Shown: one piece after another, positions 16,343 through 24,931 of the stretch
How the letters are laid out: each line of letters starts with the position of its first letter
Numbering within the stretch: position 1 is the first letter of the stretch
NCBI RefSeq assembly: GCF_004364335.1
Contig: NZ_SOCR01000011.1
Location: forward strand, 62,001-126,000
Origin: Pseudomonas graminis
GTDB taxonomy: Bacteria > Pseudomonadota > Gammaproteobacteria > Pseudomonadales > Pseudomonadaceae
Direction: 5' to 3'
Length of the DNA stretch: 64,000 nt
The notes under the pieces: model-generated
The model's database searches: none
Told to the model about the DNA's origin: nothing
What the model saw: only the letters and a program-made list of their open reading frames with translations
Position numbers and translations under genes: made by a program

Positions 16343-16770
16343 TGAGACATTTCCTGGGTTTCTTAACTATTATGCTTGCAGCGTCTCTGGCCTTCGCCAC
16401 TGATCGTCCCTCCTCTCCACAAAGCATCGGGCAAAGCTACGGACAAAACTACAAGGATATGGTGCTCGCAACGTGTGTGGCGAACGCTTACAAGGGTGAC
16501 AAGAACGCAGCGACAGACGCCGGCAGTAGTGTTAGCGCGTTGCGAGACTGGACGTATTACGACTTGGAAAAAAGTCCGGACGAAGTCAAAGCCTTGGTAA
16601 ATAGCTATCTGGGCAGGAGTTATAAAAACCCATTAGTTGAGGCTGAGGTTAAAGGTGTCAGGTTCGACTTTTTGAAATGCCTGGATCTGTATCACAGTAA
16701 AGAACTAGACGCCCTCGCAAAGAAAGTTGTTATCAACCCCGATCACACCTACAAGCAAGATAACCCTTAA
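16342..16770 (+). CDS. tai4: Tae4 immunity protein, Tai4 family
   Basis: Tai4 proteins bind and block Tae4 in the periplasm so the producer does not lyse its own kin. The 142-residue protein starts with a Sec signal peptide (MRHFLGFLTIMLAASLAFA), which suits a periplasmic inhibitor. It has two Cys (in LATCVANAYKG and FLKCLDLYH) that could form a disulfide, and a helical body. The ATG at 16342 shares a base with the tae4 stop (TGATG), a coupling that ensures antidote is made with toxin; a TTG 15 bp upstream is less likely. Confidence 0.87.
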   Translation: MRHFLGFLTIMLAASLAFATDRPSSPQSIGQSYGQNYKDMVLATCVANAYKGDKNAATDAGSSVSALRDWTYYDLEKSPDEVKALVNSYLGRSYKNPLVEAEVKGVRFDFLKCLDLYHSKELDALAKKVVINPDHTYKQDNP

Positions 16771-16798
16771 TTCTTGGATTTATCATGACTTGAAGCAC

Positions 16799-16833
16799 AA
16801 AAAAACCGGCCAGATTTGAGCCGGTTTTTTGTG
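16799..16833 (+). terminator. Terminator of the hcp-tae4-tai4 cassette
   Basis: AAAAAACCGGC / GCCGGTTTTTT around CAGATTTGA, 29 bp after the tai4 stop. Confidence 0.88.
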
Positions 16834-17025
16834 GGCGCGATTTGGTTTTCAGAAAAATCGAAGAGTCAGGAGCCGGAATTTGGGGCGCTGCGCCGGAAGA
16901 TTCGACTCAATGCGACCGAACCGATGACGACCCGCTTCGGTCGAAAGCCGTGCGATACGTCCCGAGGCGCGCACACTGCTGGATGCTCCAGCGGTCAGCC
17001 ATTCACCTAAAACCACCGGCCTTCC

Positions 17026-17649
17026 ATGTTCGAACACATCGACTTCAACTATCTGCTTTCAAACTACGGGTACTGGGCCGTGTTCATCGGCTGTCTGCTG
17101 GAAGGGGAAACCATCCTGATCCTCGGCGGGCTGGCGGCGCACCAGCACGTACTGCAATGGCAGCAAGTGCTCATCTACGCCACGTTGGGCGGGATGCTCG
17201 GAGATCAGATTCTGTTCTGGACCGGGCGCTACTTCGGGCCACGCCTGCTGCCACGCTTGCACCGTCAGCAAGCGACCATCGATCGCGTGTCCGACCTGAT
17301 CAAGCGTTACCCCACGGCGTCCATTTTCTCGGTGAGATTCCTCTATGGCATGCGCCTGATCGGGCCTCTGGTCATCGGCGCAAGTCGCTTGTCGCCCATC
17401 CGTTTCGCAATCATCAACCTGATCGGCGCGGCGGTCTGGGCGAGTCTGTTTCTGGCTGCGGGTTACTGGGCGGGCGGCTTCCTGGAGAACATGCTCGGCA
17501 ACCTGAAACCCTATCGCCTGCCGATCTTCATCGGCGTGGTCGTGGTGGGAGCAGCCGTCGCGTTGTATCGACATCGTCGGGCGAAGACACGTCCTGCGCG
17601 GCAGGCTGCCAAGCGCGCGAAAGACGTCCCGCCCTCCTCTGCGGGATAA
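17026..17649 (+). CDS. DedA family inner-membrane protein
   Basis: DedA proteins are multi-span inner-membrane transporters; some recycle the undecaprenyl phosphate carrier lipid and many affect envelope stress and proton homeostasis. The 207-residue protein has the DedA domain at about 10-155: GYWAVFIGCLLEGETILILG, GGMLGDQILFWTGRYFG, the FSVRFLYGMRLIGPLVIGAS block with the essential Arg residues, and a last helix near 165-185. The C-terminus is basic (RHRRAKTRPARQAAKRAK) and likely cytoplasmic. It is followed after 67 bp by the PheC-like gene. Confidence 0.92.
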   Translation: MFEHIDFNYLLSNYGYWAVFIGCLLEGETILILGGLAAHQHVLQWQQVLIYATLGGMLGDQILFWTGRYFGPRLLPRLHRQQATIDRVSDLIKRYPTASIFSVRFLYGMRLIGPLVIGASRLSPIRFAIINLIGAAVWASLFLAAGYWAGGFLENMLGNLKPYRLPIFIGVVVVGAAVALYRHRRAKTRPARQAAKRAKDVPPSSAG

Positions 17650-17716
17650 CGCTTCCCATCTGCGGCGACCGCCTCTATAACGGCAGACAGGCATTTGACG
17701 CAGAGGGATCGACTCG

Positions 17717-18502
17717 ATGAAGACACGTATCACCGCCGGTTTGCTGTTGGGCATGATCAGCGTTGCAGAGGTACAGGCCGTTGAGGCGCCGTCGCACCTG
17801 GACACTGTGATGCAGAAGGGTCAGCTGGCCGTTTGCACGACCGGGGATTACAAGCCTTACACGTTTCTCAAGCCCGACGGCCAGTACGAAGGCATCGACA
17901 TCGAACTGGCCCAGTCGCTGGCGCAGAGCCTGGGCGTGAAGATCGAGTGGGTCCCGACCACCTGGAAAACCCTCATGCCCGATTTCACGGCCGGCAAATG
18001 CGACATCGCCGTCGGCGGCATTTCGGTCACCCTTGAGCGCCAGAAGAAGGCGGCGTTCAGCAGCACGCTGGACATCGACGGCAAGGTGCCGCTGGTGCGC
18101 TGCGAAGACGAGTCGAAGTACCAGACCCTCGAGCAGATCAATCAGCCCGGCGTTCGCTTGATCGAACCTCAGGGCGGCACCAACGAAGCGTTTGCCCACG
18201 CCTACCTGCCCAACGCCAGTCTGGCGTTCCACGACAACAAGACCATTTTCCAGCAGTTGCTCGACAAGCAAGCCGACGTGATGGTCACCGACGCGTCCGA
18301 AGCGCTGTATCAGCAGAAACGCATGCCCGGCCTGTGTACGGTCAATCCGTCGAATTACATGCAGTACGGCGAAAAGGCCTATTTGCTGCCGCGGGATGAC
18401 GTGGCCTGGAAGGCCTATGTCGACCAATGGCTGCATCTCTCCAAAGCCACCGGCGCTTACAAGAAAGTGGTCGGCGAATGGCTGGCGATGCCCAACGAGT
18501 GA
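17717..18502 (+). CDS. pheC: Periplasmic cyclohexadienyl dehydratase-like protein (PheC type)
   Basis: PheC converts prephenate or arogenate to phenylpyruvate or phenylalanine in the periplasm; the fold is that of amino-acid-binding proteins (SBP family 3). The 261-residue protein has a signal peptide (MKTRITAGLLLGMISVAEVQ A) and the PheC-like blocks TTGDYKPYTFL near 40, GISVTLERQKKAAFS near 100, TLEQINQPGV near 140, PQGGTNEAFAHAYL near 154, and ending AEKAYLLPRDDVAWKAYVDQ W. The LLPRD and GGTNE features favour PheC over a plain binding protein, and there is no transporter beside it. GAGGG precedes the ATG. Confidence 0.8.
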   Translation: MKTRITAGLLLGMISVAEVQAVEAPSHLDTVMQKGQLAVCTTGDYKPYTFLKPDGQYEGIDIELAQSLAQSLGVKIEWVPTTWKTLMPDFTAGKCDIAVGGISVTLERQKKAAFSSTLDIDGKVPLVRCEDESKYQTLEQINQPGVRLIEPQGGTNEAFAHAYLPNASLAFHDNKTIFQQLLDKQADVMVTDASEALYQQKRMPGLCTVNPSNYMQYGEKAYLLPRDDVAWKAYVDQWLHLSKATGAYKKVVGEWLAMPNE

Positions 18503-18551
18503 CAGAGCGCAGCATGCCCGCAAGACTTCGGCACAGGACCCCGCCGTATCC

Positions 18552-19538
18552 ATGAAAACCAACAGAACCATTACTCGCGCATTTTGCGTCGAGCTGCAGG
18601 AAGAGCTTTCCATCGTGGCGGCGCGGCGGGAGTATTTTTCTCAAGAACCACCTCGGGCGCGTTTCAGTTTTCTGTGCTCTTCCGAGCCGTGTCGCGCCCT
18701 GGGTGTCAAAGTCACCGGGGTACGCTACGACGTGAAGCCTCAGGAGCATCCGACCTTCGTCGCCGCGCATTACCGGGCCAACCCGAACTACGAACATCAT
18801 GCCGATTGCGAATGGGTGGATGAGGCCATCGAAACGACGGTTGCGCAGGCGGACGAAACCGACGCTGAAAGCGAGCTGCGAAAGGTCAAGCGCAAGCTGG
18901 ATGATTACATTGACGTCTTTGATCCGACGATCAACGACCGCGTTAAACCTGCGCCGCCCAAAGGCAAGCCTGACAACGTGGCGCCTGAAAAGGCCGACGA
19001 TATCGCGGTCCCTGCCGACACGCTGAAGACCAGGCAGGACAAGCAGAACCGCACCAGCAATCTGGAGCGTCTGGTCGACAGCTTTCGTCAGGCCCAGGCC
19101 TCCTTGAGCAAGGAAGAACTCGCGCTGTTGACCCTGCGCATTCCAGGGCAGGGCGAGGTGTCCTTGCGCGCCTATTTCCGCCACATCAAGTTCGCGCTGC
19201 TCAATGACGAGCGTCGCGTGCTCTATGGCGGCGGGCTGGTGGAGCGCTACGGGACAGGCTTCAAATTCAAGTTCTTTGATCGCCTGCAAGGCAAGCTGGT
19301 GACTTTATACGTGTCACCCGCGCAGATGCTGGCTTACCGCTCCAGCCGCTACCTCAGCGAACTGCTGAGCCACGCCGATGAGGTGCGCTTCTTCACGGTC
19401 TTTGCCCTGGGCACACTGGTCGCCAGCCCTTCCGGGAAAAGCGTCAGCGTGGAGATCGAAGACTTGCGCCATCTGGCCATCGTCCTCGGGCCGGCAAAAG
19501 ACCCCGAAGAGGCCTCCGCCAAAGGGCCAACCAGCTAA
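18552..19538 (+). CDS. Conserved-looking protein of unknown function with N-terminal Cys/His cluster
   Basis: I do not recognise this 328-residue soluble protein. The N-terminal 90 residues contain C42, C47, H66, H73, H82-H83 and C86 (FLCSSEPCRALG ... YEHHADCEW), a spacing that could bind zinc, somewhat like CoiA-type or treble-clef N-domains. Residues about 110-170 are charged and disordered-looking; the C-terminal half looks globular (PGQGEVSLRAYFRHIKFALL, SPAQMLAYRSSRYLSELL). The longer frame upstream overlaps the pheC-like gene and is rejected; ATG 18552 starts MKTNRTITRAFCVE. Codon use is like the core genome. It is closed by a shared terminator with cyoE. Confidence 0.7.
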   Translation: MKTNRTITRAFCVELQEELSIVAARREYFSQEPPRARFSFLCSSEPCRALGVKVTGVRYDVKPQEHPTFVAAHYRANPNYEHHADCEWVDEAIETTVAQADETDAESELRKVKRKLDDYIDVFDPTINDRVKPAPPKGKPDNVAPEKADDIAVPADTLKTRQDKQNRTSNLERLVDSFRQAQASLSKEELALLTLRIPGQGEVSLRAYFRHIKFALLNDERRVLYGGGLVERYGTGFKFKFFDRLQGKLVTLYVSPAQMLAYRSSRYLSELLSHADEVRFFTVFALGTLVASPSGKSVSVEIEDLRHLAIVLGPAKDPEEASAKGPTS

Positions 19539-19560
19539 ACCAGAGACTTTACTCAGCTCG

Positions 19561-19602
19561 AAAAAAAACCCGGTTCCTCTCGCGAGCAACCGGGTTTTTT
19601 TT
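19561..19602. terminator. Bidirectional terminator between the unknown gene and cyoE
   Basis: AAAAAAAACCCGGTT / AACCGGGTTTTTTTT with a 12-nt interior, U-tract on both strands, 22 bp after the plus gene and 17 bp after the cyoE stop. Confidence 0.9.
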
Positions 19603-19618
19603 CGTTTCATTCAAGCCA

Positions 19619-20509
19619 CTAAGGCGCTGCGTATGTGACCAACAGTTCCTTAGTTACCTGAAAATCCAGCGACATGGCCACGCTCAAGGCAGTGATCGTG
19701 AAGATGGAGAACACGAACAGCTTGCGTGCCCAAACAGTATCGTCTTTGGCTTTGTAGCCGGTCCAGGCCATGTACAACCAGTACATGCCCATCGCCGCCG
19801 CAACGGCCAGATAATTGAGCCCGGCGTAGCCGCCGAAGGTCAGCATCAAGGTCGCCAGCAGGAAAGCCAGGATGTAAATCAGGATGTGCCGCTTGGCGAC
19901 CCGGATACCGCGCTTGACCGGCAGGACCGGAATCGAGGCAGCCCGATAGTCGTTGAAGCGGAAAATCGCGATGGCGTACGAGTGAGGCATCTGCCACAGG
20001 CTGAACATCACCAGTAGGGTCAACGCCGCAAGGTCGAAGGTATTGCTGACCGCGACGTAACCAATGACCGGCGGCATCGCGCCAGACAGGCTGCCCACCA
20101 ACGTGCCATGAACCGATCTGCGCTTCAGGTACAGGCTGTAGAAGCCGACGTAGATCACGAAACCGATCACGGCAAACAGCGCCGCCAGTGCGTTGGCCTT
20201 GGTGTACAGCAGGCCAACGCCGACAACGCCCAGCACGGTGGCATAGATCAGTGCCAGCTTCACTGACACCAACCCTTGCACCAGCACCCGATTCTTGGTG
20301 CGCTCCATCTTCACATCGATATCGCGATCGATGCAGTTGTTGAACACGCAGCCAGAAGCCACCACCAGTGAAGTCCCGATTATGGCTGCCAGGAACAGGC
20401 CGATGTCGACATGTCCCTTGGAAGCCAGAAAAAAGCCACCTGCCACCGAAAGCACGTTACCGAAAATGATCCCCGGTTTGGTGATTTGGATAAAGTGCTT
20501 CAGTGACAT
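19619..20509 (-). CDS. cyoE: Protoheme IX farnesyltransferase (heme O synthase) CyoE
   Basis: CyoE adds a farnesyl chain to heme b to make heme O for the bo3 oxidase. The 296-residue membrane protein has about nine hydrophobic spans, the UbiA-family substrate motif NNCIDRDIDVKMERTKNR near residue 66, and the second Asp-rich loop around YALAIFRFNDYRAASIPV. It is the last gene of cyoABCDE, 10 bp after cyoD, and is closed by the bidirectional terminator. Confidence 0.97.
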   Translation of the reverse strand: MSLKHFIQITKPGIIFGNVLSVAGGFFLASKGHVDIGLFLAAIIGTSLVVASGCVFNNCIDRDIDVKMERTKNRVLVQGLVSVKLALIYATVLGVVGVGLLYTKANALAALFAVIGFVIYVGFYSLYLKRRSVHGTLVGSLSGAMPPVIGYVAVSNTFDLAALTLLVMFSLWQMPHSYAIAIFRFNDYRAASIPVLPVKRGIRVAKRHILIYILAFLLATLMLTFGGYAGLNYLAVAAAMGMYWLYMAWTGYKAKDDTVWARKLFVFSIFTITALSVAMSLDFQVTKELLVTYAAP

Positions 20510-20519
20510 CAGGTCTTCC

Positions 20520-20867
20520 TCACTTCGCCATCATGGCGGTGTGGATGCTGAACATGATCCAGGTGCTCAAGCCCACCAGCAGCACGATCACAAGGCCAGC
20601 GAAGGCAAACGCGATCACGTTATTGCGCTGCGCTGCCGAGCGGTCAAGGTGCAGGAAGTACACCAGGTGAACGATAACCTGCACGACTGCAAAGATCAGA
20701 ACGACCCACAGTGTGGCCACTTTCGAGATCGTCGGGAACATCACCAGACCGAAAGGGATCGCGGTCAGGATGATCGACAGTACGAAACCGACCATGTACG
20801 ACTTGAAGCTGCCGTGGCTGGCAGGCTCATGGCTGGCAGCGTCATGGGAGTGATGTGAATTCGCCAT
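20520..20867 (-). CDS. cyoD: Cytochrome bo3 ubiquinol oxidase subunit IV CyoD
   Basis: CyoD is the small three-helix subunit that assists assembly of the proton-pumping bo3 ubiquinol oxidase. The 115 residues have a His-rich polar N-terminus (MANSHHSHDAASHE), then three hydrophobic helices starting KSYMVGFVLSIILTAIPFGL, with HLVYFLHLDRS between the second and third. It follows cyoC with no gap. Confidence 0.95.
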   Translation of the reverse strand: MANSHHSHDAASHEPASHGSFKSYMVGFVLSIILTAIPFGLVMFPTISKVATLWVVLIFAVVQVIVHLVYFLHLDRSAAQRNNVIAFAFAGLVIVLLVGLSTWIMFSIHTAMMAK

Positions 20868-21500
20868 TTAAATGGTCCCCATCAGATAGACAACGGTGAA
20901 CACACAGATCCAGACAACGTCCAGGAAGTGCCAGAACAGACTGAGCATGCTCAGGCGAGTCTGGTTGGTCCCGGTCAGACCGTGCTTGGAGACCTGGTAC
21001 ATCATGATCGCCATCCAGATCAGGCCGCTGGTCACGTGCAGACCGTGGGTGCCGACCAGCGTGAAGAACGCCGACAGGAAACCGCTGCGGTTAGGCCCGT
21101 AGCCTTCGGAGATCAGCAGGTGGAACTCGTTGATCTCCATGCCGATGAAGCCCAGGCCGAACAGGAAGGTCACGAACAACCAGCCCAGAACGCCCGACTT
21201 GTTGCCCTTGTGCATCGCCAGCATGGCGAAGCCGTAGGTGATCGAGCTGAGCAACAGGCAGGCGGTTTCGCCAAGCACGTAAGGCAGTTCGAAGATGTCG
21301 TGGCCCGCAGGACCACCCGCTACGTTGTTAACCAGTACCGCGTAAATGGCGAAGATCGACGCAAACAGAATGCAGTCGGTCATCAGGTAGATCCAGAAAC
21401 CGTAGATCTTCATCTCGCCGGCGTCATGGTGACCATGGTCGTGCTCGTGGTCATGACCGTGGTCGTGACCCTTCGCACCATCAAATACTAAGTTCGACAT
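20868..21500 (-). CDS. cyoC: Cytochrome bo3 ubiquinol oxidase subunit III CyoC
   Basis: CyoC is the five-helix subunit III of the bo3 oxidase. The 210-residue protein has helices from IYGFWIYLMTDCILFASIFA onward, the conserved GMEINEF near 120, GTHGLHVTSGLIWM near 150 and FWHFLDVVWICVFTVVYLMG at the end. The first 30 residues are unusually rich in His/Asp (GHDHGHDHEHDHGHHD), a possible metal-binding tail. It lies 3 bp after cyoB. Confidence 0.96.
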   Translation of the reverse strand: MSNLVFDGAKGHDHGHDHEHDHGHHDAGEMKIYGFWIYLMTDCILFASIFAIYAVLVNNVAGGPAGHDIFELPYVLGETACLLLSSITYGFAMLAMHKGNKSGVLGWLFVTFLFGLGFIGMEINEFHLLISEGYGPNRSGFLSAFFTLVGTHGLHVTSGLIWMAIMMYQVSKHGLTGTNQTRLSMLSLFWHFLDVVWICVFTVVYLMGTI

Positions 21501-21503
21501 TGT

Positions 21504-23522
21504 TTATGCCTGCTCCAGCTTGTTGACAGGAGTGTTTGTCTGACCGTTGCGGACGCGCGCCAGGATCGCGTGCTGTTCGCCTTCGATGCGTGCCACTTCG
21601 GATGCAGGAACCATGTAGCCCTGGTCGTCACGTGCGGCGTGAATCACGAAGTACACGATGGTGCCGATCAAGCTGACGGCAGCCAGCCAGAAAATGTGCC
21701 AGATCATCGCGAAACCGAACACGGTCAGCAGGCCGCCCATGATCATGCCCGTTGCCGTGTTGTTCGGCATGTGGATGTCGGAGTACTTGGCCGGAACCTT
21801 GTACGCCTCGCCATCACGCTTGGCGGCATACCACGGGTCGATCTCGTTGGCTTTCGGCATTTCTGCAAAGTTGTAGAACGGAGGTGGCGACGAGGTGGAC
21901 CATTCCAGGGTGTGGCCATTCCATGGGTCACCGGTCAGATCGCGGTTCTGCTCGCGGTCACGGATACTCACGAAGATCTGGATCAACTGACAGGCGATAC
22001 CGATAGCGATCAGCAAAGCACCGACGAACGCGACGTGCAGGTACGGCGTCCAGTCCGGGTTATCAGTGGTGTTCAAACGACGGGTCATGCCCATGAAGCC
22101 CAGTGCGTACAGCGGCATGAAAGCGACGTAGAAGCCCGAGATCCAGAACCAGAACGCTGCCTTGCCCCACTTCTCGTTCAGCTTGAAGCCGAACGCTTTA
22201 GGGAACCAGAACGCGAAGCCGGCGATGTAACCGAACACGGCACCACCGATGATCACGTTATGGAAGTGCGCGATCACGAACAGGCTGTTGTGCAGAACGA
22301 AGTCAGCACCCGGGATAGCCAGCAGTACGCCGGTCATACCACCGATGGAGAAAGTCACCATGAAGCCCAGGGTCCACATGACTGGCGCAGTGAAGCGCAG
22401 ACGGCCCTGGTAAATCGTGAACAGCCAGTTGAATAGCTTCACACCCGTCGGGATGGAGATCAGCATCGTCGCCAGACCGAAGAAGGCGTTGACGCTTGCA
22501 CCCGAACCCATGGTGAAGAAGTGGTGCAGCCAGACCATGAAGCCCAGGATCGAGATCGCGCCGGAGGCATAGATCATCGAGTGGTGGCCGAACAGGCGCT
22601 TGCCAGTGAACGTCGAGATGACTTCGGAGAAGACCCCGAACGCCGGCAGAATCAGGATGTAAACCTCAGGGTGACCCCATGCCCAGAACAGGTTCACGTA
22701 CATCATCGGGTTACCACCCAACTCGTTCGTGAAGATGTGGAAGTCCAGGTAACGGTCGAGGGTCAGGAACGCCAGGGTGCCGGTCAGGATCGGGAACGAA
22801 GCCACGATCAGGACGTTGGCCCAGGTGCAGGTCCAAGTGAAGATCGGCATGTCCATCAGTTTCATGCCAGGCGTACGCATCTTCAGAACGGTGACCAGGA
22901 AGTTGACCCCGGTTAGCGTTGTCCCGAGTCCTGACAGCTGAAGCGCCCAGATGTAGTAGTCCACACCCACGCCCGGGCTATAGCCCAGTTCGGACAGCGG
23001 CGGATAGGCAACCCAGCCAGTACGTGCGAACTCGCCGACGCCCAGAGACACGTTGACCAGAATCACGCCGGAAATCAGGAGATAGAGGCTCAAGGAGTTC
23101 AGGAACGGGAAGGCAACGTCGCGAGCACCGATCTGCAGAGGCACGACGATGTTCATCAGGCCGGTGAAGAAAGGCATCGCCATGAAGATGATCATGATCA
23201 CACCGTGAGCGGTGAAGATCTGGTCATAGTGTTCAGGCGGCAGATATCCAGGAGAGCCTTCAGTGGCCATGGCCAGCTGCGAGCGCATCAGCACGGCATC
23301 GGCAAAGCCACGCAGCAGCATGACCATTGCAATGATGATGTACATGACACCGATTTTCTTGTGGTCGACGGACGTCAGCCACTCGGTGTAGAGGTAAGTC
23401 CACTTCTTGAAGTACGTGATCAGGCCCAACAACGCCGCACCACCGATCGCGATCATGGCGACCGTGATCATGACTATCGGCTCGTGGAACGGAATCGCGT
23501 CCAGACTTAATTTACCAAACAT
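21504..23522 (-). CDS. cyoB: Cytochrome bo3 ubiquinol oxidase subunit I CyoB
   Basis: CyoB holds heme b, heme o3 and CuB, reduces oxygen to water and pumps protons. The 672-residue protein shows the subunit I core: TAHGVIMIIFMAMPFF near 105, the CuB/Tyr helix WAWGHPEVYILILPAFGVFS near 282, SIPTGVKLFNW near 360, and the paired heme ligands in IAHFHNVIIGG near 420. Fifteen hydrophobic spans are expected and the length is normal. It lies 3 bp after cyoA. Confidence 0.98.
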   Translation of the reverse strand: MFGKLSLDAIPFHEPIVMITVAMIAIGGAALLGLITYFKKWTYLYTEWLTSVDHKKIGVMYIIIAMVMLLRGFADAVLMRSQLAMATEGSPGYLPPEHYDQIFTAHGVIMIIFMAMPFFTGLMNIVVPLQIGARDVAFPFLNSLSLYLLISGVILVNVSLGVGEFARTGWVAYPPLSELGYSPGVGVDYYIWALQLSGLGTTLTGVNFLVTVLKMRTPGMKLMDMPIFTWTCTWANVLIVASFPILTGTLAFLTLDRYLDFHIFTNELGGNPMMYVNLFWAWGHPEVYILILPAFGVFSEVISTFTGKRLFGHHSMIYASGAISILGFMVWLHHFFTMGSGASVNAFFGLATMLISIPTGVKLFNWLFTIYQGRLRFTAPVMWTLGFMVTFSIGGMTGVLLAIPGADFVLHNSLFVIAHFHNVIIGGAVFGYIAGFAFWFPKAFGFKLNEKWGKAAFWFWISGFYVAFMPLYALGFMGMTRRLNTTDNPDWTPYLHVAFVGALLIAIGIACQLIQIFVSIRDREQNRDLTGDPWNGHTLEWSTSSPPPFYNFAEMPKANEIDPWYAAKRDGEAYKVPAKYSDIHMPNNTATGMIMGGLLTVFGFAMIWHIFWLAAVSLIGTIVYFVIHAARDDQGYMVPASEVARIEGEQHAILARVRNGQTNTPVNKLEQA

Positions 23523-23525
23523 TGT

Positions 23526-24461
23526 TTACTCCTCTGCCTGAGCAGCTGAATTCTTACCCATGTCCATCCCTTCCGTACCTGCTACTTCTTTCTTCTCATG
23601 GACAATCTTGCCCGGCTTCATACCTTCATACTTGTCGATGATGATCTGGAACAGGTTCGGAGTGACCGAGGAGTAGAGTTCAACGGGGTTACGTTCGCTA
23701 GGCTTGGCCAGCGCGGCGTATTCGGCCGTTGCCAGTTGTTTTGGTGAATTCTTGACGTCGGCAACCCAAGCGTCGAAATCAGCCTGTGAGGTGGCAGTCG
23801 CCTTGAATTTCATGCCAGTGAAACCTGCGCCGCTGTAGTTGGCAGAGATACCATCGAACTCGCCGTTTTCATTGGCGATCAGGTGCAGCTTGGTTTGCAT
23901 GCCGGCCATCGCGTAGATCTGGCCGCCCAGTGCAGGGATGAAGAACGAGTTCATGACCGAATCGGAAGTGATGCGGAAGTTGATCGGCGTATTGGCCGGG
24001 AACACGATCTTGTTGACGGTGGCGATGCCCTGTTCCGGATAGATGAACAGCCATTTCCAGTCCAGCGCGACCACTTCAATAGTCAGTGGCTTGACGTCCG
24101 ACTCGAGCGGGCGGTAAGGGTCCAGCGCGTGGGTCGACTTGTAGGTCACATAGCCGAGCACGATGATGATGGCCAATGGAACCAGCCAGACCACCAGTTC
24201 AATGCGGGTCGAATGCGCCCAGTCAGGCGTGTACGTCGCGCTCTTGTTCGTAGCGCGATACTTCCAGGCGAAGATGATGGTCATGAAAATGACCGGCACC
24301 ACCACCAGCAGCATCAGCAAGGTAGCAGTGATGATCAGGTCACGCTCTTGAACGCCGACATGGCCTTTTGGATCCAGCAGGGTGTAATCGCACCCGCTGA
24401 GCAGGAGCATGCTGAAAAGGGCCAAGAAGCCAAAAAACCTGGGGTACCTTTTTTTACTCAT
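23526..24461 (-). CDS. cyoA: Cytochrome bo3 ubiquinol oxidase subunit II CyoA
   Basis: CyoA is the lipoprotein subunit II of the bo3 oxidase; unlike cytochrome c oxidases it lacks CuA ligands. The 311-residue protein has a lipoprotein signal with lipobox LLSGC near residue 25, two membrane helices (LIITATLLMLLVVVPVIFMT, IELVVWLVPLAIIIVLGYVT), then the periplasmic cupredoxin fold (VVALDWKWLFIYPEQGIATV, VMNSFFIPALGGQIYAMAGM). ATG 24461 has AGAGG upstream; the longer frame to 24539 is not used. It is the first gene of the operon. Confidence 0.96.
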   Translation of the reverse strand: MSKKRYPRFFGFLALFSMLLLSGCDYTLLDPKGHVGVQERDLIITATLLMLLVVVPVIFMTIIFAWKYRATNKSATYTPDWAHSTRIELVVWLVPLAIIIVLGYVTYKSTHALDPYRPLESDVKPLTIEVVALDWKWLFIYPEQGIATVNKIVFPANTPINFRITSDSVMNSFFIPALGGQIYAMAGMQTKLHLIANENGEFDGISANYSGAGFTGMKFKATATSQADFDAWVADVKNSPKQLATAEYAALAKPSERNPVELYSSVTPNLFQIIIDKYEGMKPGKIVHEKKEVAGTEGMDMGKNSAAQAEE

Positions 24462-24931
24462 CTCACGACCTCTAAAAGCAGCTTTCGCATCGCAGTTGGG
24501 TTTCGACCGCCAACACTTCACCCTGCCAGGTGCTGGCAAATGCTTGGATTGAAAAGGGGCCTGTCAGGAAGCATGTGGGCCTCACAACAAATCCGGGTTG
24601 AGCTTCGGTTTCTTATTCGAATGGTGGAACCCGCTAATGCGGACCCTATCCCTTGGCGCAGACATTCAGAACGTGACTCAGGAGGCCATTCGAACCGCGT
24701 CTACTAGAGCGAAAAGACGCTCAATAACCTCGATTTACACCGTCCCGCAAATGAGGGGGGGCGTGAATTGGGGGCGATTGTAGATACGTAAAGTTTTATT
24801 GACTATAAGTTTCTGCGCAACAGTTAATTTCGGAATCGGTAAAAATGCGGTGTTATGTCGCACCTTGAAACGGCGCAAAGCCCCGGTTCCGTTGAAGCAT
24901 CACAGGGGCTTTGTTACGCAACACTTTGTAA
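24462..24931. other. Intergenic region between cyoA and dsbB
   Basis: About 470 bp without a supported gene. It must hold the cyoABCDE promoter on the minus strand, but no convincing -35/-10 or ANR box was found by eye. The dsbB end of it contains a weak hairpin. Confidence 0.5.
24877..24912 (-). terminator. Possible dsbB terminator
   Basis: Eight-base stem AAAGCCCC/GGGGCTTT with a 20-nt interior just past the dsbB stop. The U-tract is short, so efficiency is uncertain. Confidence 0.45.

Larger units (their letters stand above)
10167..16833. mobile_element. Accessory island beside tRNA-Leu (mosaic, no integrase left)
   Basis: Between the tRNA-Leu 3' end and the terminator after tai4, conserved Pseudomonas gene order is replaced by AT-rich accessory DNA (strongest at about 10.6-14.05 kb). 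It holds a HEPN gene, a dead plasmid replicon, a broken coiled-coil gene, decayed REPINs, a chorismate-mutase pseudogene and an orphan type VI effector cassette. No integrase and no obvious second copy of the tRNA 3' end were seen by eye, so the right edge is a guess from composition and gene content. Confidence 0.55.

Noticed and set aside
10167..17025. Second copy of the tRNA-Leu 3' end as an attachment site
   Set aside because: No match to the final 20 bases of the tRNA was seen by eye downstream; an exact search would be needed, so no att site is called.
16842..17720. 292-codon plus-strand frame over the DedA gene
   Set aside because: Different frame from dedA, Arg/His/Pro-rich, and it reads through the cassette terminator region; DedA motifs are in the other frame.
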